DNA from: Siderastrea radians
Lineage: Eukaryota > Cnidaria > Anthozoa > Scleractinia > Rhizangiidae
Length of the DNA stretch: 64,000 nucleotides
Assembly: GCA_964017195.1 (NCBI GenBank)
Contig: CAXHKT010000102.1
Span: 124,001-188,000, forward strand
Reading direction: 5' to 3'
Shown: positions 46,611-58,700 of the stretch, in pieces
Numbering within the stretch: position 1 is the first letter of the stretch
Layout: each line of letters opens with the position of its first letter
Notes under the pieces: model-generated
Database searches by the model: none
Told to the model about the DNA's origin: nothing
What the model saw: the letters and a program-made list of their open reading frames with translations, nothing else
Made by a program: the position numbers and the translations under genes

Positions 46611-49600
46611 AAAAAACAGTTTATTGTGTAGAAAGTCTGCGATTTTGTCGATAAGGTGGAAAAAACCCCCATTTTGGGGCCTTCCCTCAGGCCCCAAAAA
46701 GCTCAAAAAGCTAACTGGCGCTCTCCGCTGCATGCACAAAGCTCCCAAATGCATTCAATCCCTTTGGGACCATCCGAAAAAAATTCCTTTTGTGCAAAAG
46801 TACAAAGAAAGCGCGATATGTGCGATCCTTAGGGAAAAAACCCCATTTTGGGGCATTCCCAGAGGCTCAAAAAGGTGTTCTTATCTGCGCAATCTGTCTG
46901 CGCAAGGCTGCGCACTGGCCCAATAATAATGCAAATCCCTCGGGGCTATCAGAAAAAACAGTTTATTGTGTAGAAAGTCTGCGATTTTGTCGATAAGGTG
47001 GAAAAAAAACCCATTTTGGGGCCTTCCCTGAGGCCCCAAAAAGCTCAAAAAGCTAACTGGCGCTCTCCGCTGCATGCACAAAGCTCCCAAATGCATTCAA
47101 TCCCTTTGGGACCATCCGAAAAAAATTCCTTTTGTGCAAAAGTACAAAGAAAGCGCGATATGTGCGATCCTTAGGGAAAAAACCCCATTTTGGGGCATTC
47201 CCAGAGGCTCAAAAAGGTGTTCTTATCTGCGCAATCTGTCTGCGCAAGGCTGCGCACTGGCCCAATAATAATGCAAATCCCTCGGGGCTATCAGAAAAAA
47301 CAGTTTATTGTGTAGAAAGTCTGCGATTTTGTCGATAAGGTGGAAAAAAACCCCATTTTGGGGCCTTCCCTCAGGCCCCAAAAAGCTCAAAAAGCTAACT
47401 GGCGCTCTCCGCTGCATGCACAAAGCTCCCAAATGCATTCAATCCCTTTGGGACCATCCGAAAAAAATTCCTTTTGTGCAAAAGTACAAAGAAAGCGCGA
47501 TATGTGCGATCCTTAGGGAAAAAAACCCATTTTGGGGCATTCCCAGAGGCTCAAAAAGGTGTTCTTATCTGCGCAATCTGTCTGCGCAAGGCTGCGCACT
47601 GGCCCAATAATAATGCAAATCCCTCGGGGCTATCAGAAAAAACAGTTTATTGTGTAGAAAGTCTGCGATTTTGTCGATAAGGTGGAAAAAACCCCCATTT
47701 TGGGGCCTTCCCTCAGGCCCCAAAAAGCTCAAAAAGCTAACTGGCGCTCTCCGCTGCATGCACAAAGCTCCCAAATGCATTCAATCCCTTTGGGACCATC
47801 CGAAAAAAATTCCTTTTGTGCAAAAGTACAAAGAAAGCGCGATATGTGCGATCCTTAGGGAAAAAACCCCATTTTGGGGCATTCCCAGAGGCTCAAAAAG
47901 GTGTTCTTATCTGCGCAATCTGTCTGCGCAAGGCTGCGCACTGGCCCAATAATAATGCAAATCCCTCGGGGCTATCAGAAAAAACAGTTTATTGTGTAGA
48001 AAGTCTGCGATTTTGTCGATAAGGTGGAAAAAAACCCCATTTTGGAACTTCCCTAAGGCCCCAAAAAGCTCAAAAAGCTAACTGGCGCTCTCGGCTGCAT
48101 GCACAAAGCTCCCAAATGCATTCAATCCCTTTGGGACCATCCGAAAAAAATTCCTTTTGTGCAAAAGTACAAAGAAAGCGCGATATGTGCGATCCTTAGG
48201 GAAAAAACCCCATTTTGGGGCATTCCCAGAGGCTCAAAAAGGTGTTCTTATCTGCGCAATCTGTCTGCGCAAGGCTGCGCACTGGCCCAATAATAATGCA
48301 AATCCCTCGGGGCTATCAGAAAAAACAGTTTATTGTGTAGAAAGTCTGCGATTTTGTCGATAAGGTGGAAAAAACCCCCATTTTGGGGCCTTCCCTAAGG
48401 CCCCAAAAAGCTCAAAAAGCTAACTGGCCCTCTCCGCTGCATGCACAAAGCTCCCAAATGCATTCAATCCCTTTGGGACCATCCGAAAAAAATTCCTTTT
48501 GTGCAAAAGTACAAAGAAAGCGCGATATGTGCGATCCTTAGGGAAAAAACCCCATTTTGGGGCATTCCCAGAGGCTCAAAAAGGTGTTCTTATCTGCGCA
48601 ATCTGTCTGCGCAAGGCTGCGCACTGGCCCAATAATAATGCAAATCCCTCGGGGCTATCAGAAAAAACAGTTTATTGTGTAGAAAGTCTGCGATTTTGTC
48701 GAAGAGGTGGAAAAAACCCCCATTTTGGGGCCTTCCCTCAGGCCCCAAAAAGCTCAAAAAGCTAACTGGCGCTCTCCGCTGCATGCACAAAGCTCCCAAA
48801 TGCATTCAATCTCTTTGGGACCATCCGAAAAAAATTCCTTTTGTGCAAAAGTACAAAGAAAGCGCGATATGTGCGATCCTTAGGGAAAAAACCCCAGTTT
48901 GGGGCATTCCCAGAGGCTCAAAAAGGTGTTCTTATCTGCGCAATCTGTCTGCGCAAGGCTGCACACTGGCCCAATAATAATGCAAATCCCTCGGGGCTAT
49001 CAGAAAAAACAGTTTATTGTGTAGAAAGTCTGCGATTTTGTCGATAAGGTGGGAAAAAACCCCATTTTGGGGCCTTCCCTCAGGCCGCAAAAAGCTCAAA
49101 AAGCTAACTGGTGCTCTCCGCTGCATGCACAAAGCTCCCAAATGCATTCAATCCCTTTGGGACCATCCGAAAAAAATTTCTTTTGTGCAAAAGTACAAAG
49201 AAAGCGCGATATGTGCGATCCTTAGGGAAAAAACCCCATTTTGGGGCATTCCCAGAGGCTCAAAAAGGTGTTCTTATCTGCGCAATCTGTCTGCGCAAGG
49301 CTGCGCACTGGCCCAATAATAATGCAAATCCCTCGAGGCTAACAGAAAAAACAGTTTATTGTGTAGAAAGTCTGCGATTTTGTCGATAAGGTGGAAAAAA
49401 CCCCCATTTTGGGGCCTTCCCTCAGGCCCCAAAAAGCTCAAAAAGCTAACTGGCGCTCTCCGCTGCATGCACAAAGCTCCCAAATGCATTCAATCCCTTT
49501 GGGACCATCCGAAAAAAATTCCTTTTGTGCAAAAGTACAAAGAAAGCGCGATATGTGCGATCCTTAGGGAAAAAACCCCATTTTGGGGCATTCCCAGAGG

Positions 49601-51144
49601 CTCAAAAAGGTGTTCTTATCTGCGCAATCTGTCTGGGCAAGGCTGCGCACTGGCCCAATAATAATGCAAATCCCTCGGGGCTATCAGAAAAAACAGTTTA
49701 TTGTGTAGAAAGTCTGCGATTTTGTCGATAAGGAGGAAAAAATCCCCATTTTGGGGCCTTCCCTCAGGCCCCAAAAAGCTCAAAAAGCTAACTGGCGCTC
49801 TCCGCTGCATGCACAAAGCTCCCAAATGCATCCAATCCCTTTGGGACCATCCGAAAAAATTCCTTTTGTGCAAAAGTACAAAGAAAGCGCGATATGTGCG
49901 ATCCTTAGGGAAAAAACCCCATTTTGGGGCATTCCCAGAGGCTCAAAAAGGTGTTCTTATCTGCGCAATCTGTCTGCGCAAGGCTGCGCACTGGCCCAAT
50001 AATAATGCAAATCCCTCGGGGCTATCAGAAAAAACAGTTTATTGTGTAGAAAGTCTGCGATTTTGTCGATAAGGTGGAAACAACCCCCATTTTGGGGCCT
50101 TCCCTCAGACCCCAAAAAGCTCAAAAAGCTAACTGGCGCTCTCCGCTGCATGCACAAAGCTCCCAAATGCATTCAATGCCTTTGGGACCATCCGAAAAAA
50201 ATTCCTTTTGTGCAAAAGTACAAAGAAAGCGCGATATGTGCGATCCTTAGGGAAAAAACCCCATTTTGGGGCATTCCCAGAGGCTCAAAAAGGTGTTCTT
50301 ATCTGCGCAATCTGTCTGCGCAAGGCTGCGCACTGGCCCAATAATAATGCAAATCCCTCGGGGCTATCAGAAAAAACAGTTTATTGTGTAGAAAGTCTGC
50401 GATTTTGTCGATAAGGTGGAAACAACCCCCATTTTGGGGCCTTCCCTCAGGCCCCAAAAAGCTCAAAAAGCTAACTGGCGCTCTCCGCTGCATGCACAAA
50501 GCTCCCAAATGCATTCAATCCCTTTGGGACCATCCGAAAAAAGTTCCTTTTGTGCAAAAGTACAAAGAAAGCGCGATATGTGCGATCCTTAGGGAAAAAA
50601 CCCCATTTTGGGGCATTCCCAGAGGCTCAAAAAGGTGTTCTTATCTGCGCAATCTGTCTGCGCAAGGCTGCGCACTGGCCCAATAATAATGCAAATCCCT
50701 CGGGGCTATCAGAAAAAACAGTTTATTGTGTAGAAAGTCTGCGATTTTGTCGATAAGGTGGAAAAAACCCCCATTTTGGGGCCTTCCCTCAGGCCCCAAA
50801 AAGCTCAAAAAGCTAACTGGCGCTCTCCGCTGCATGCACAAAGCTCCCAAATGCATTCAATCCCTTTGGGACCATCCGAAAAAAATTCCTTTTGTGCAAA
50901 AGTACAAAGAAAGCGCGATATGTGCGATCCTTAGGGAAAAAACCCCATTTTGGGGCATTCCCAGAGGCTCAAAAAGGTGTTCTTATCTGCGCAATCTGTC
51001 TGCACAAGGCTGCGCACTGGCCCAATAATAATGCAAATCCCTCGGGGCTATCAGAAAAAACAGTTTATTGTGTAGAAAGTCTGCGATTTTGTCGATAAGG
51101 TGGAAAAAACCCCCATTTTGGGGCCTTCCCTCAGGCCCCAAAAA
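46611..51144 (-). repeat. Remaining inverted units
   Basis: About 13 inverted units without a clear multimer. Several near-consensus copies (46.6-48.0 kb) are followed by units with private changes: TTTTGGAACTTCCCTAAGG (48042), CTCTCGGCTGC (48089), CTGGCCCTCTCC (48424), GTCGAAGAGGTGG (48700), CCCCAGTTTGGGG (48893), CTCGAGGCTAACAG (49332), CTGGGCAAGG (49633), GATAAGGAGG (49728), and GAAACAACCCCC in two adjacent units (50078 and 50420). Confidence 0.7.
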
Positions 51145-51174
51145 GCTCAAAAAGATAAGAACACCTTTTTGAGC
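51145..51174. other. Strand-switch junction 2 (minus to plus)
   Basis: Inverted sequence runs to GCTCAAAAAG (51145-51154). Plus sequence resumes with AGATAAGAACACC, so the two bases AG at 51153-51154 are shared by both sides. The junction makes a perfect 10-bp inverted repeat: GCTCAAAAAG at 51145-51154 and CTTTTTGAGC at 51165-51174, with a 10-base loop. Each unit contains CTTTTTGAGC in both halves, so oppositely oriented copies were available to pair. The two sides join at different phases of the 342-bp unit. Confidence 0.9.
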
Positions 51175-52751
51175 CTCTGGGAATGCCCCAAAATGGGGTT
51201 TTTCCCTAAGGATCGCACATAATACGCTTTCTTTATACTTTTGCACAAAAGGAACTTTTTTCGGATGGTCCCAAGGGGATTGAATGCATTTGGGAGCTTT
51301 GTGCATGCAGCGGAGAGCGCCAGTTAGCTTTTTGAGCTTTTTGGGGCCTGAGGGAAGGCCCCAAAATGGGGTTTTTTTTCCACCTTATCGACAAAATCGA
51401 AGACTTTCTACACAATAAACTGTTTTTTCTGATAGCCCCGAGGGATTTGCATCATTATTGGGCCAGTGCGCAGCCTTGCGCAGACAGATTGCGCAGATAA
51501 GAACACCTTTTTGAGCCTCTGGGAATGCCCCAAAATGGGGTTTTTTCCCTAAGGATCGCACATATCGCGCTTTCTTTGTACTGTTGTACAAAAGGAACTT
51601 TTTTCGGATGGTCCCAAAGGGATTGAATGCATTTGGGAGCTTTGTGCATGCAGCGGAGAGCGCCAGTTAGCTTTTTGAGCTTTTTGGGGCCTGAGGGAAG
51701 GCCCCAAAATGGGGTTTTTTTCCACCTTATCGACAAAATCGCAGACTTTCTACACAATAAACTGTTTTTTCTGATAGCCCCGAGGGATTTGCATCATTAT
51801 TGGGCCAGTGCGCAGCCTTGCGCAAACAGATTGCGCAGATAAGAACACCTTTTTGAGCATCTGGGAATGCTCCAAAATGGGGTTTTTTCCCTAACGATCG
51901 CACATATCGTGCTTTCTTTGTACTTTTGCACAAAAGTAACTTTTTTCGGATGGTCCCAAAGGGATTGAACGCATTTGGGAGCTTTGTGCATGCAGCGGAG
52001 AGCGCCAGTTAGCTTTTTGAGCTTTTTGGGGCCTGAGGGAAGGCCCCAAAATGGGGGTTTTTTCCACCTTATCGACAAAATCGCAGAGTTTCTACACAAT
52101 AAACTGTTTTTTCTGATAGCCCCGAGGGATTTGCATTATTATTAAGCCAGTGCGCAGCCTTGCGCAGACAGATTGCGCAGATAAGAACACCTTTTTGAGC
52201 CTCTGGGAATGCCCCAAAATGGGGTTTTTTCCCTAAGGATCGCACATATCGCGCTTTCTTTGTACTTTTGCACCAAAGGAACTTTTTTCGGATGGTCCCA
52301 AAGGGATTGAATGCATTTGGGAGCTTTGTGCATGCAGCGGAGAGCGCCAGTTAGCTTTTTGAGCTTTTTGGGGCCTGAGGGAAGGCCCCAAATTGGGGGT
52401 TTTTTCCACCTTATCGACAAAATCGCAGACTTTCTACACAATAAACTGTTTTTTCTGATAGCCCCGAGGGATTTGCATTATTATTGGGCCAGTGCGCAGC
52501 CTTGCGCAGACAGATTGCGCAGATAAGAACACCTTTTTGAGCCTCTGGGAATGCCCCAAAATGGGGTTTTTTCCCTAAGGATCGCACATATCGCGCTTTC
52601 TTTGTACTTTTGCACAAAAGGAACTTTTTTCGGATGGTCCCAAAGGGATTGAATGCATTTGGGAGCTTTGTGCATGCAGCGGAGAGCGCCAGTTAGCTTT
52701 TTGAGCTTTTTGGGGCCTGAGGGAAGGCCCCAAAATGGGGTTGTTTTCCAC
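51155..52751 (+). repeat. First units of block 3, poorly uniform
   Basis: About 4.7 units with many private changes just after the second strand switch: ATAATACGC and TTTATACTTTT (51219-51240), CCCAAGGGG (51270), CTGTTGTAC (51581), GCGCAAACAG (51823), GAGCATCTGGG with GCTCCAAAATG (51857-51878), CCTAACGATCG (51891), GAACGCATTTG (51967), CAGAGTTTC (52085), and ATTAAGCCAG (52141). As at the first switch, the units next to the discontinuity are the least regular. Confidence 0.7.
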
Positions 52752-54020
52752 CTTATCGACAAAATCGCAGACTTTCTACACAATAAACTGTTTTTTCTGA
52801 TAGCCCCGAGGGATTTGCATTATTATTGGGCCAGTGCGCAGCCTTGCGCAGACAGATTGCGCAGATAAGAACACCTTTTTGAGCCTCTGGGAATGCCCCC
52901 AAATGGGGTTTTTTCCCTAAGGATCGCACATATCGCGCTTTCTTTGTACTTTTGCACAAAAGGAACTTTTTTCGGATGGTCCCAAAGGGATTGAATGCAT
53001 TTGGGAGCTTTGTGCATGCAGCGGAGAGCGCCAGTTAGCTTTTTGAGCTTTTTGGGGCCTGAGGGAAGGCCCCAAAATGGGGATTTTTTCCACCTTATCG
53101 ACAAAATCGCAGACTTTCTACACAATAAACTGTTTTTTCTGATAGCCCCGAGGGATTTGCATTATTATTGGGCCAGTGCGCAGCCTTGCGCAGACAGATT
53201 GCGCAGATAAGAACACCTTTTTGAGCCTCTGGGAATGCCCCAAAATGGGGTTTTTTCCCTAAGGATCGCACATATCGCGCTTTCTTTGTACTTTTGCACA
53301 AAAGGAACTTTTTTCGGATGGTCCCAAAGGGATTGAATGCATTTGGGAGCTTTGTGCATGCAGCGGAGAGCGCCAGTTAGCTTTTTAAGCTTTTTGGGGC
53401 CTGAGGGAAGGCCCCAAAATGGGGGTTTTTCCACCTTATCGACAAAATCGCAGACTTTCTACACAATAAACTGTTTTTTCTGATAGCCCCGAGGGATTTG
53501 CATCATTATTGGGCCAGTGCGCAGCATTGCGCAGACAGATTGCGCAGATAAGAACACCTTTTTGAGCCTCTGGGAATGCCCCAAAATGGGGTTTTTTCCC
53601 TAAGGATCGCACATATCGCACTTTCTTTGTACTTTTGCACAAAAGGAACTTGTTTCGGATGGTCCCAAAGGGATTGAATGCATTTGGGAGCTTTGTGCAT
53701 GCAGCGGAGAGCGCCAGTTAGCTTTTTGAGCTTTTTGGGGCCTGAGGGAAGGCCCCAAAATGGGGGTTTTTTTCCACCTTATCGACAAAATCGCAGACTT
53801 TCTACACAATAAACTGTTTTTTCTGATAGCCCCGAGGGATTTGCATCATTATTGGGCCAGTGTGCAGCCTTGCGCAGACAGATTGCGCAGATAAGAACAC
53901 CTTTTTGAGCCTTTGGGAATGCTCCAAAATGCGGTTTTTTCCCTAAGGATCGCACATATCGTGCTTTCTTTGTACTTTTGCACAAAAGTAACTTTTTTCG
54001 GATGGTCCCAAAGGGATTGA

Positions 54021-54371
54021 ATGCATTTGGGAGCTTTGTGCATGCAGCGGAGAGCGCCAGTTAGCTTTTTGAGCTTTTTGAGCTTTTTGGGGCCTGAGGG
54101 AAGGCCCCAAAATGGGGTTTTTTTCCACCTTATCGACAAAATCGCAGACTTTCTACACAATAAACTGTTTTTTCTGATAGCCCCGAGGGATTTGCATTAT
54201 TATAGAGCCAGTGCGCAGCCTTGCGCAGACAGATTGCGCAGATAAGAACACCTTTTTGAGGCTCTGGGAATGCCCCAAAATGGGGTTTTTTCCCTAAGGA
54301 TCGCACATATCGCGCTTTCTTTGTACTTTTGCACAAAAGGAACTTTTTTCGGATGGTCCCAAAGGGATTGA
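54021..54371 (+). repeat. 351-bp unit with a 9-bp slippage expansion
   Basis: CTTTTTGAG, normally once before CTTTTTGGGG, is repeated so that CTTTTTGAG occurs twice in tandem (about 54065-54082). The extra 9 bp accounts for the 351-bp spacing. The same expansion is at 59941-60291 in copy 2 of the 5920-bp multimer. Confidence 0.88.
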
Positions 54372-55619
54372 ATGCATTTGGGAGCTTTGTGCATGCAGCG
54401 GAGAGCGCCAGTTAGCTTTTTGAGCTTTTTGGGGCCTGAAGGAAGGCCCCAAAATGGGGGTTTTTTCCACCTTATCGACAAAATCGCAGACTTTCTACAC
54501 AATAAACTGTTTTTTCTGATAGCCCCGAGGGATTTGCATTATTATTGGGCCAGTGCGCAGCCTTGCGCAGACAGATTGCGCAGATAAGAACACCTTTTTG
54601 AGCCTCTGGGAATGCCCCAAAATGGGGTTTTTTCCCTAGGGATCGCACATATCGCGCTTTCTTTGTACTTTTGCACAAAAGGAACTTTTTTCGGATGGTC
54701 CCAAAGGGATTGAATGCATTTGGGAGCTTTGTGCATGCAGTGGAGAGCGCCAGTTAGCTTTTTGAGCTTTTTGGGGCCTGAGGGAAGGCCCCAAAATGGG
54801 GGTTTTTTCCACCTTATCGACAAAATCGCAGACTTTCTACACAATAAACTGTTTTTTCTGATAGCCCCGAAGGATTTGCATTATTATTGGGCCAGTGCGC
54901 AGCCTTGCGCAGACAGATTGCGCAGATAAGAACAGCTCTTTGAGCCTCTGGGAATGCCCCAAAATGGGGTTTTTTCCCTGAGGATCGCACATATCTCGCT
55001 TTCTTTGTACTTTTGCACAAAAGGAACTTTTTTCGGATGGTCCCAAAGGGATTGAATGCATTTGGGAGCTTTGTGCATGCAGCGGAGAGCGCCAGTTAGC
55101 TTTTTGAGCTTTTTGGGGCCTGAGGGAAGGCCCCAAAATGGGGGTTTTTTCCACCTTATCGACAAAATCGCAGACTTTCTACGCAATAAACTGTTTTCTC
55201 TGATAGCCCCGAGGGATTTGCATTATTATTGGGCCAGTGCGCAGCCTTGCGCAGACAGATTGCGCAGATAAGAAGACCTTTTTGAGCCTCTGGGAATGCC
55301 CCAAAATGGGGTTTTTTCCCTAAGGATCGCACATATCGCGCTTTCTTTGTACTTTTGCACAAAAGGAACTTTTTTCGGATGGTCCCAAAGGGATTGAATG
55401 CATTTGGGAGCTTTGTGCATGCAGCGGAGAGCGCCAGTTAGCTTTTTGAGCTTTTTGGGGCTTGAGGGAAGGCCCCAAAATGGGGGTTTTTTCCACCTTA
55501 TCGACAAAATCGCAGACTTTCTACACAATAAACTGTTTTTTCTGATAGCCCCGAGGGATTTGCATTATTATTGGGCCAGTGCGCAGCCTTGCGCAGACAG
55601 ATTGCGGAGATAAGAACAC

Positions 55620-55717
55620 TACACAATAAACTGTTTTTTCTGATAGCCCCGAGGGATTTTCATTATTATTGGGCCAGTGCGCAGCCTTGCGCAGAAAGAT
55701 TGCGCAGATAAGAACGC
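55620..55717 (+). repeat. 98-bp partial duplication inside a unit
   Basis: After AGATAAGAACAC the sequence jumps back to TACACAATAAACTG in the end of half A and repeats about 98 bp (to the second GATAAGAACGCC) before continuing. Only one base is shared at the join. With a 2-bp insertion in the following T tract (AATGTGTTTTCTTTTCCC near 55746) this gives the 442-bp spacing between landmarks 55398 and 55840. The repeated stretch contains the three TGCGCA sites, so this unit has six such positions, one altered to TGCGGA (55606). Confidence 0.85.
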
Positions 55718-58700
55718 CTTTTTGAGCCTCTGGGAATGCCCCAAAATGTGTTTTCTTTTCCCTAAGGATCGCACATATCGCCCTTTCTTTGTACTTTTGC
55801 ACAAAAGGAACTTTTTTCCGATGGTCCCAAAGGGATTGAATGCATTTGGGAGCTTTGTGCATGCAGCGGAGAGCGCCAGTTAGCTTTTTGAGCTTTTTGG
55901 GGCCTAAGGGAAGGCCCCAAAATGGGGGTTTTTTCCACCTTATCGACAAAATCGCAGACTTTCTACACAATAAACTGTTTTTTCTGATAGCCCCGAGGGA
56001 TTTGCATTATTATTGGGCCAGTGCGCAGCCTTGCGCAGACAGATTGCGCAGATAAGAACACCTTTTTGAGCCTCTGGGAATGCCCCAAAATGGGGTTTTT
56101 TCCCTAAGGATCGCACATATCGCGCTTTCTTTGTACTTTTGCACAAAAGGAACTTTTTTCGGATGGTCCCAAAGGGATTGAATGCATTTGGGAGCTTTGT
56201 GCATGCAGCGGAGAGCGCCAGTTAGCTTTTTGAGCTTTTTGGGGCCTCAGGGAAGGCCCCAAAATGGGGTTTTTTTCCACCTTATCGACAAAATCGCAGA
56301 CTTTCTACACAATAAACTGTTTTTTCTGATAGCCCCGAGGGATTTGCATTATTATTGGGCCAGTGCGCGGCCTTGCGCAGACAGATTACGCAGATAAGAA
56401 CACCTTTTTGAGGCTCTGGGAATGCCCCAAAATGGGGTTTTTTCCCTAAGGATCGCACATATCGCGCTTTCTTTGTACTTTTGCACAAAAGGAACTTTTT
56501 TCGGATGGTCCCAAAGGGATTGAATGCATTTGGGAGCTTTGTGCATGCAGCGGAGAGCGCCAGTTAGCTTTTTGAGCTTTTTGGGGCCTGAGGGAAGGCC
56601 CCAAAATGGGGGTTTTTTCCACCTTATCGACAAAATCGCAGACTTTCTACACAATAAACTGTTTTTTCTGATAGCCCCGAGGGATTTGCATTATTATTGG
56701 GCCAGTGCGCAGCCTTGCGCAGACAGATTGCGCAGATAAGAACACCTTTTTGAGCCTCTGGGAATGCCCGAAAATGGGGTTTTTTCCCTAAGGATCGCAC
56801 ATATCGCGCTTTCTTTGTACTTTTGCACAAAAGGAACTTTTTTCGGATGGTCCCAAAGGGATTGAATGCATTTGGGAGCTTTGTGCATGCAGCGGAGAGC
56901 GCCAGTTAGCTTTTTGAGCTTTTTGGGGCCTGAGGGAAGGCCCCAAAATGGGGGTTTTTTCCACCTTATCGACAAAATCGCAGACTTTCTACACAATAAA
57001 CTGTTTTTTCTGATAGCCCCGAGGGATTTGCATTATTATTGGGCCAGTGCGCAGCCTTGCGCAGACAGATTGCGCAGATAAGAACACCTTTTTGAGCCTC
57101 TGGGAATGCCCCAAAATGGGGTTTTTTCCCTAAGGATCGCACATATCGCGCTTTCTTTGTACTTTTGCACAAAAGGAACTTTTTTCGGATGGTCCCAAAG
57201 GGATTGAATGCATTTGGGAGCTTTGTGCATGCAGCGGAGAGCGCCAGTTAGCTTTTTGAGCTTTTTGGGGCCTGAGGGAAGGCCCCAAAATGGGGGTTTT
57301 TTCCACCTTATCGACAAAATCGCAGACTTTCTACACAATAAACTGTTTTTTCTGATAGCCCCGAGGGATTTGCATTATTATTGGGCCAGTGCGCAGCCTT
57401 GCGCAGACAGATTGGGCAGAGAAGAACACCTTTTTGAGCCTCTGGGAATGCCCCAAAATGGGGTTTTTCCCTAAGGATCGCAAATATCGCGCTTTCTTTG
57501 TACTTTTGCACAAAAGGAACTTTTTTCGGATGGTCCCAAAGGGATTGAATGCATTTGGGAGCTTTGTGCATGCAGCGGAGAGCGCCAGTTAGCTTTTTGA
57601 GCTTTTTGGGGCCTGAGGGAAGGCCCCAAAATGGGGGTTTTTTTCCACCTTATCGACAAAATCGCAGACTTTCTACACAATAAACTGTTTTTTCTGATAG
57701 CCCCGAGGGATTTGCATTATTATTGGGCCAGTGCGCAGCCTTGCGCAGACAGATTGCGCAGATAAGAACACCTTTTTGAGCCTCTGGGAATGCCCCAAAA
57801 CAGGGTTTTTTCCCTAAGGATCGCACATATCGCGCTTTCTTTGTACTTTGGACAAAAGGAACTTTTTTCGGATGGTCCCAAAGGGATTGAATGCATTTGG
57901 GAGCTTTGTCCATGCAACGGAGAGCGCCAGTTAGCTTTTTGAGCTTTTTGGGGCCTGAGGGAAGGCCCCAAAATGGGGGTTTTTTCCACCTTATCGACAA
58001 AATCGCAGACTTTCTACACAATAAACTGTTTTTTCTGATAGCCCCGAGGGATTTGCATTATTATTGGGCCAGTGCGCAGCCTTGCGCAGACAGATTGCGC
58101 AGATAAGAACACCTTTTTGAGCCTCTGGGAATGCCCCCAAATGGGGTTTTTTCCCTAAGGATCGCACATATCGCGCTTTCTTTGTACTTTTGCACAAAAG
58201 GAACTTTTTTCGGATGGTCCCAAAGGGATTGAATGCATTTGGGAGCTTTGTGCATGCAGTGGAGATCGCCAGTTAGCTTTTTGAGCATTTTGGGGCCTCA
58301 GGGAAGGCCCCAAAATGGGGTTTTTTTCCCCCTTATCGACAAAATCGCAGACTTTCTACACAATAAACTGTTTTTTCTGATAGCCCCGAGGGATTTGCAT
58401 TATTATTGAGCCAGTGCGCGGCCTTGCGCAGACAGATTACGCAGATAAGAACACCTTTGAGCCTCTGGGAATGCCCCAAAATCGGGTTTTTTCCCTAAGG
58501 ATCGCACATATCGCGCTTTCTTTGTACTTTTGCACAAAAGGAACTTTTTTCGGATGGTCCCAAAGGGATTGAATGCATTTGGGAGCTTTGTGCATGCAGC
58601 GGAGAGCGCCAGTTAGCTTTTTGAGCTTTTTGGGGCCTGAGGTAAGGCCCCAAAATGGGTGTTTTTTCCACCTTATCGACAAAATCGCAGACTTTCTACA

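Larger units (their letters stand above)
43203..51154 (-). repeat. Satellite block 2, inverted orientation
   Basis: About 23 units in reverse complement: the landmark reads on the minus strand with its ATG at 43335, 43677, 44019 and so on to 50856. A tracts now lie on the plus strand. Units are mostly of the block 1 type (AAAAAAATTCC, the complement of GGAATTTTTTT), so this block was probably derived from block 1 stock; one unit near 50541 has the block 3 type base. It contains its own 1709-bp internal duplication. Less typical units sit at 48010-48460, including one with an altered CCATTTTGGAACTTCCC segment near 48040. Confidence 0.95.
52752..58671 (+). repeat. 5920-bp multimer, copy 1
   Basis: About 17 units including one with a 9-bp expansion, one with a 98-bp partial duplication, and several one-base indels. 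It recurs directly downstream at +5920. Private marks include CCCCCAAATGG (52895), GGATTTTTTCC (53081), CTTTTTAAGC (53381), GCAGCATTGCGC (53521), AACTTGTTTCGG (53647), AATGCGGTTTT (53929), TTATAGAGCC (54201), CCTAGGGATCG (54636), GAACAGCTCTTTG (54931), and CATGCAACGG (57911). Its last two units (58114-58671) are unusually divergent and have their partners beyond the window end. Confidence 0.82.

Noticed and set aside
43193..51174. A mobile element bounded by the two inverted-repeat junctions
   Set aside because: The segment between the junctions is ordinary satellite in reverse. The two junction sequences are different, and there is no target-site duplication or transposase.
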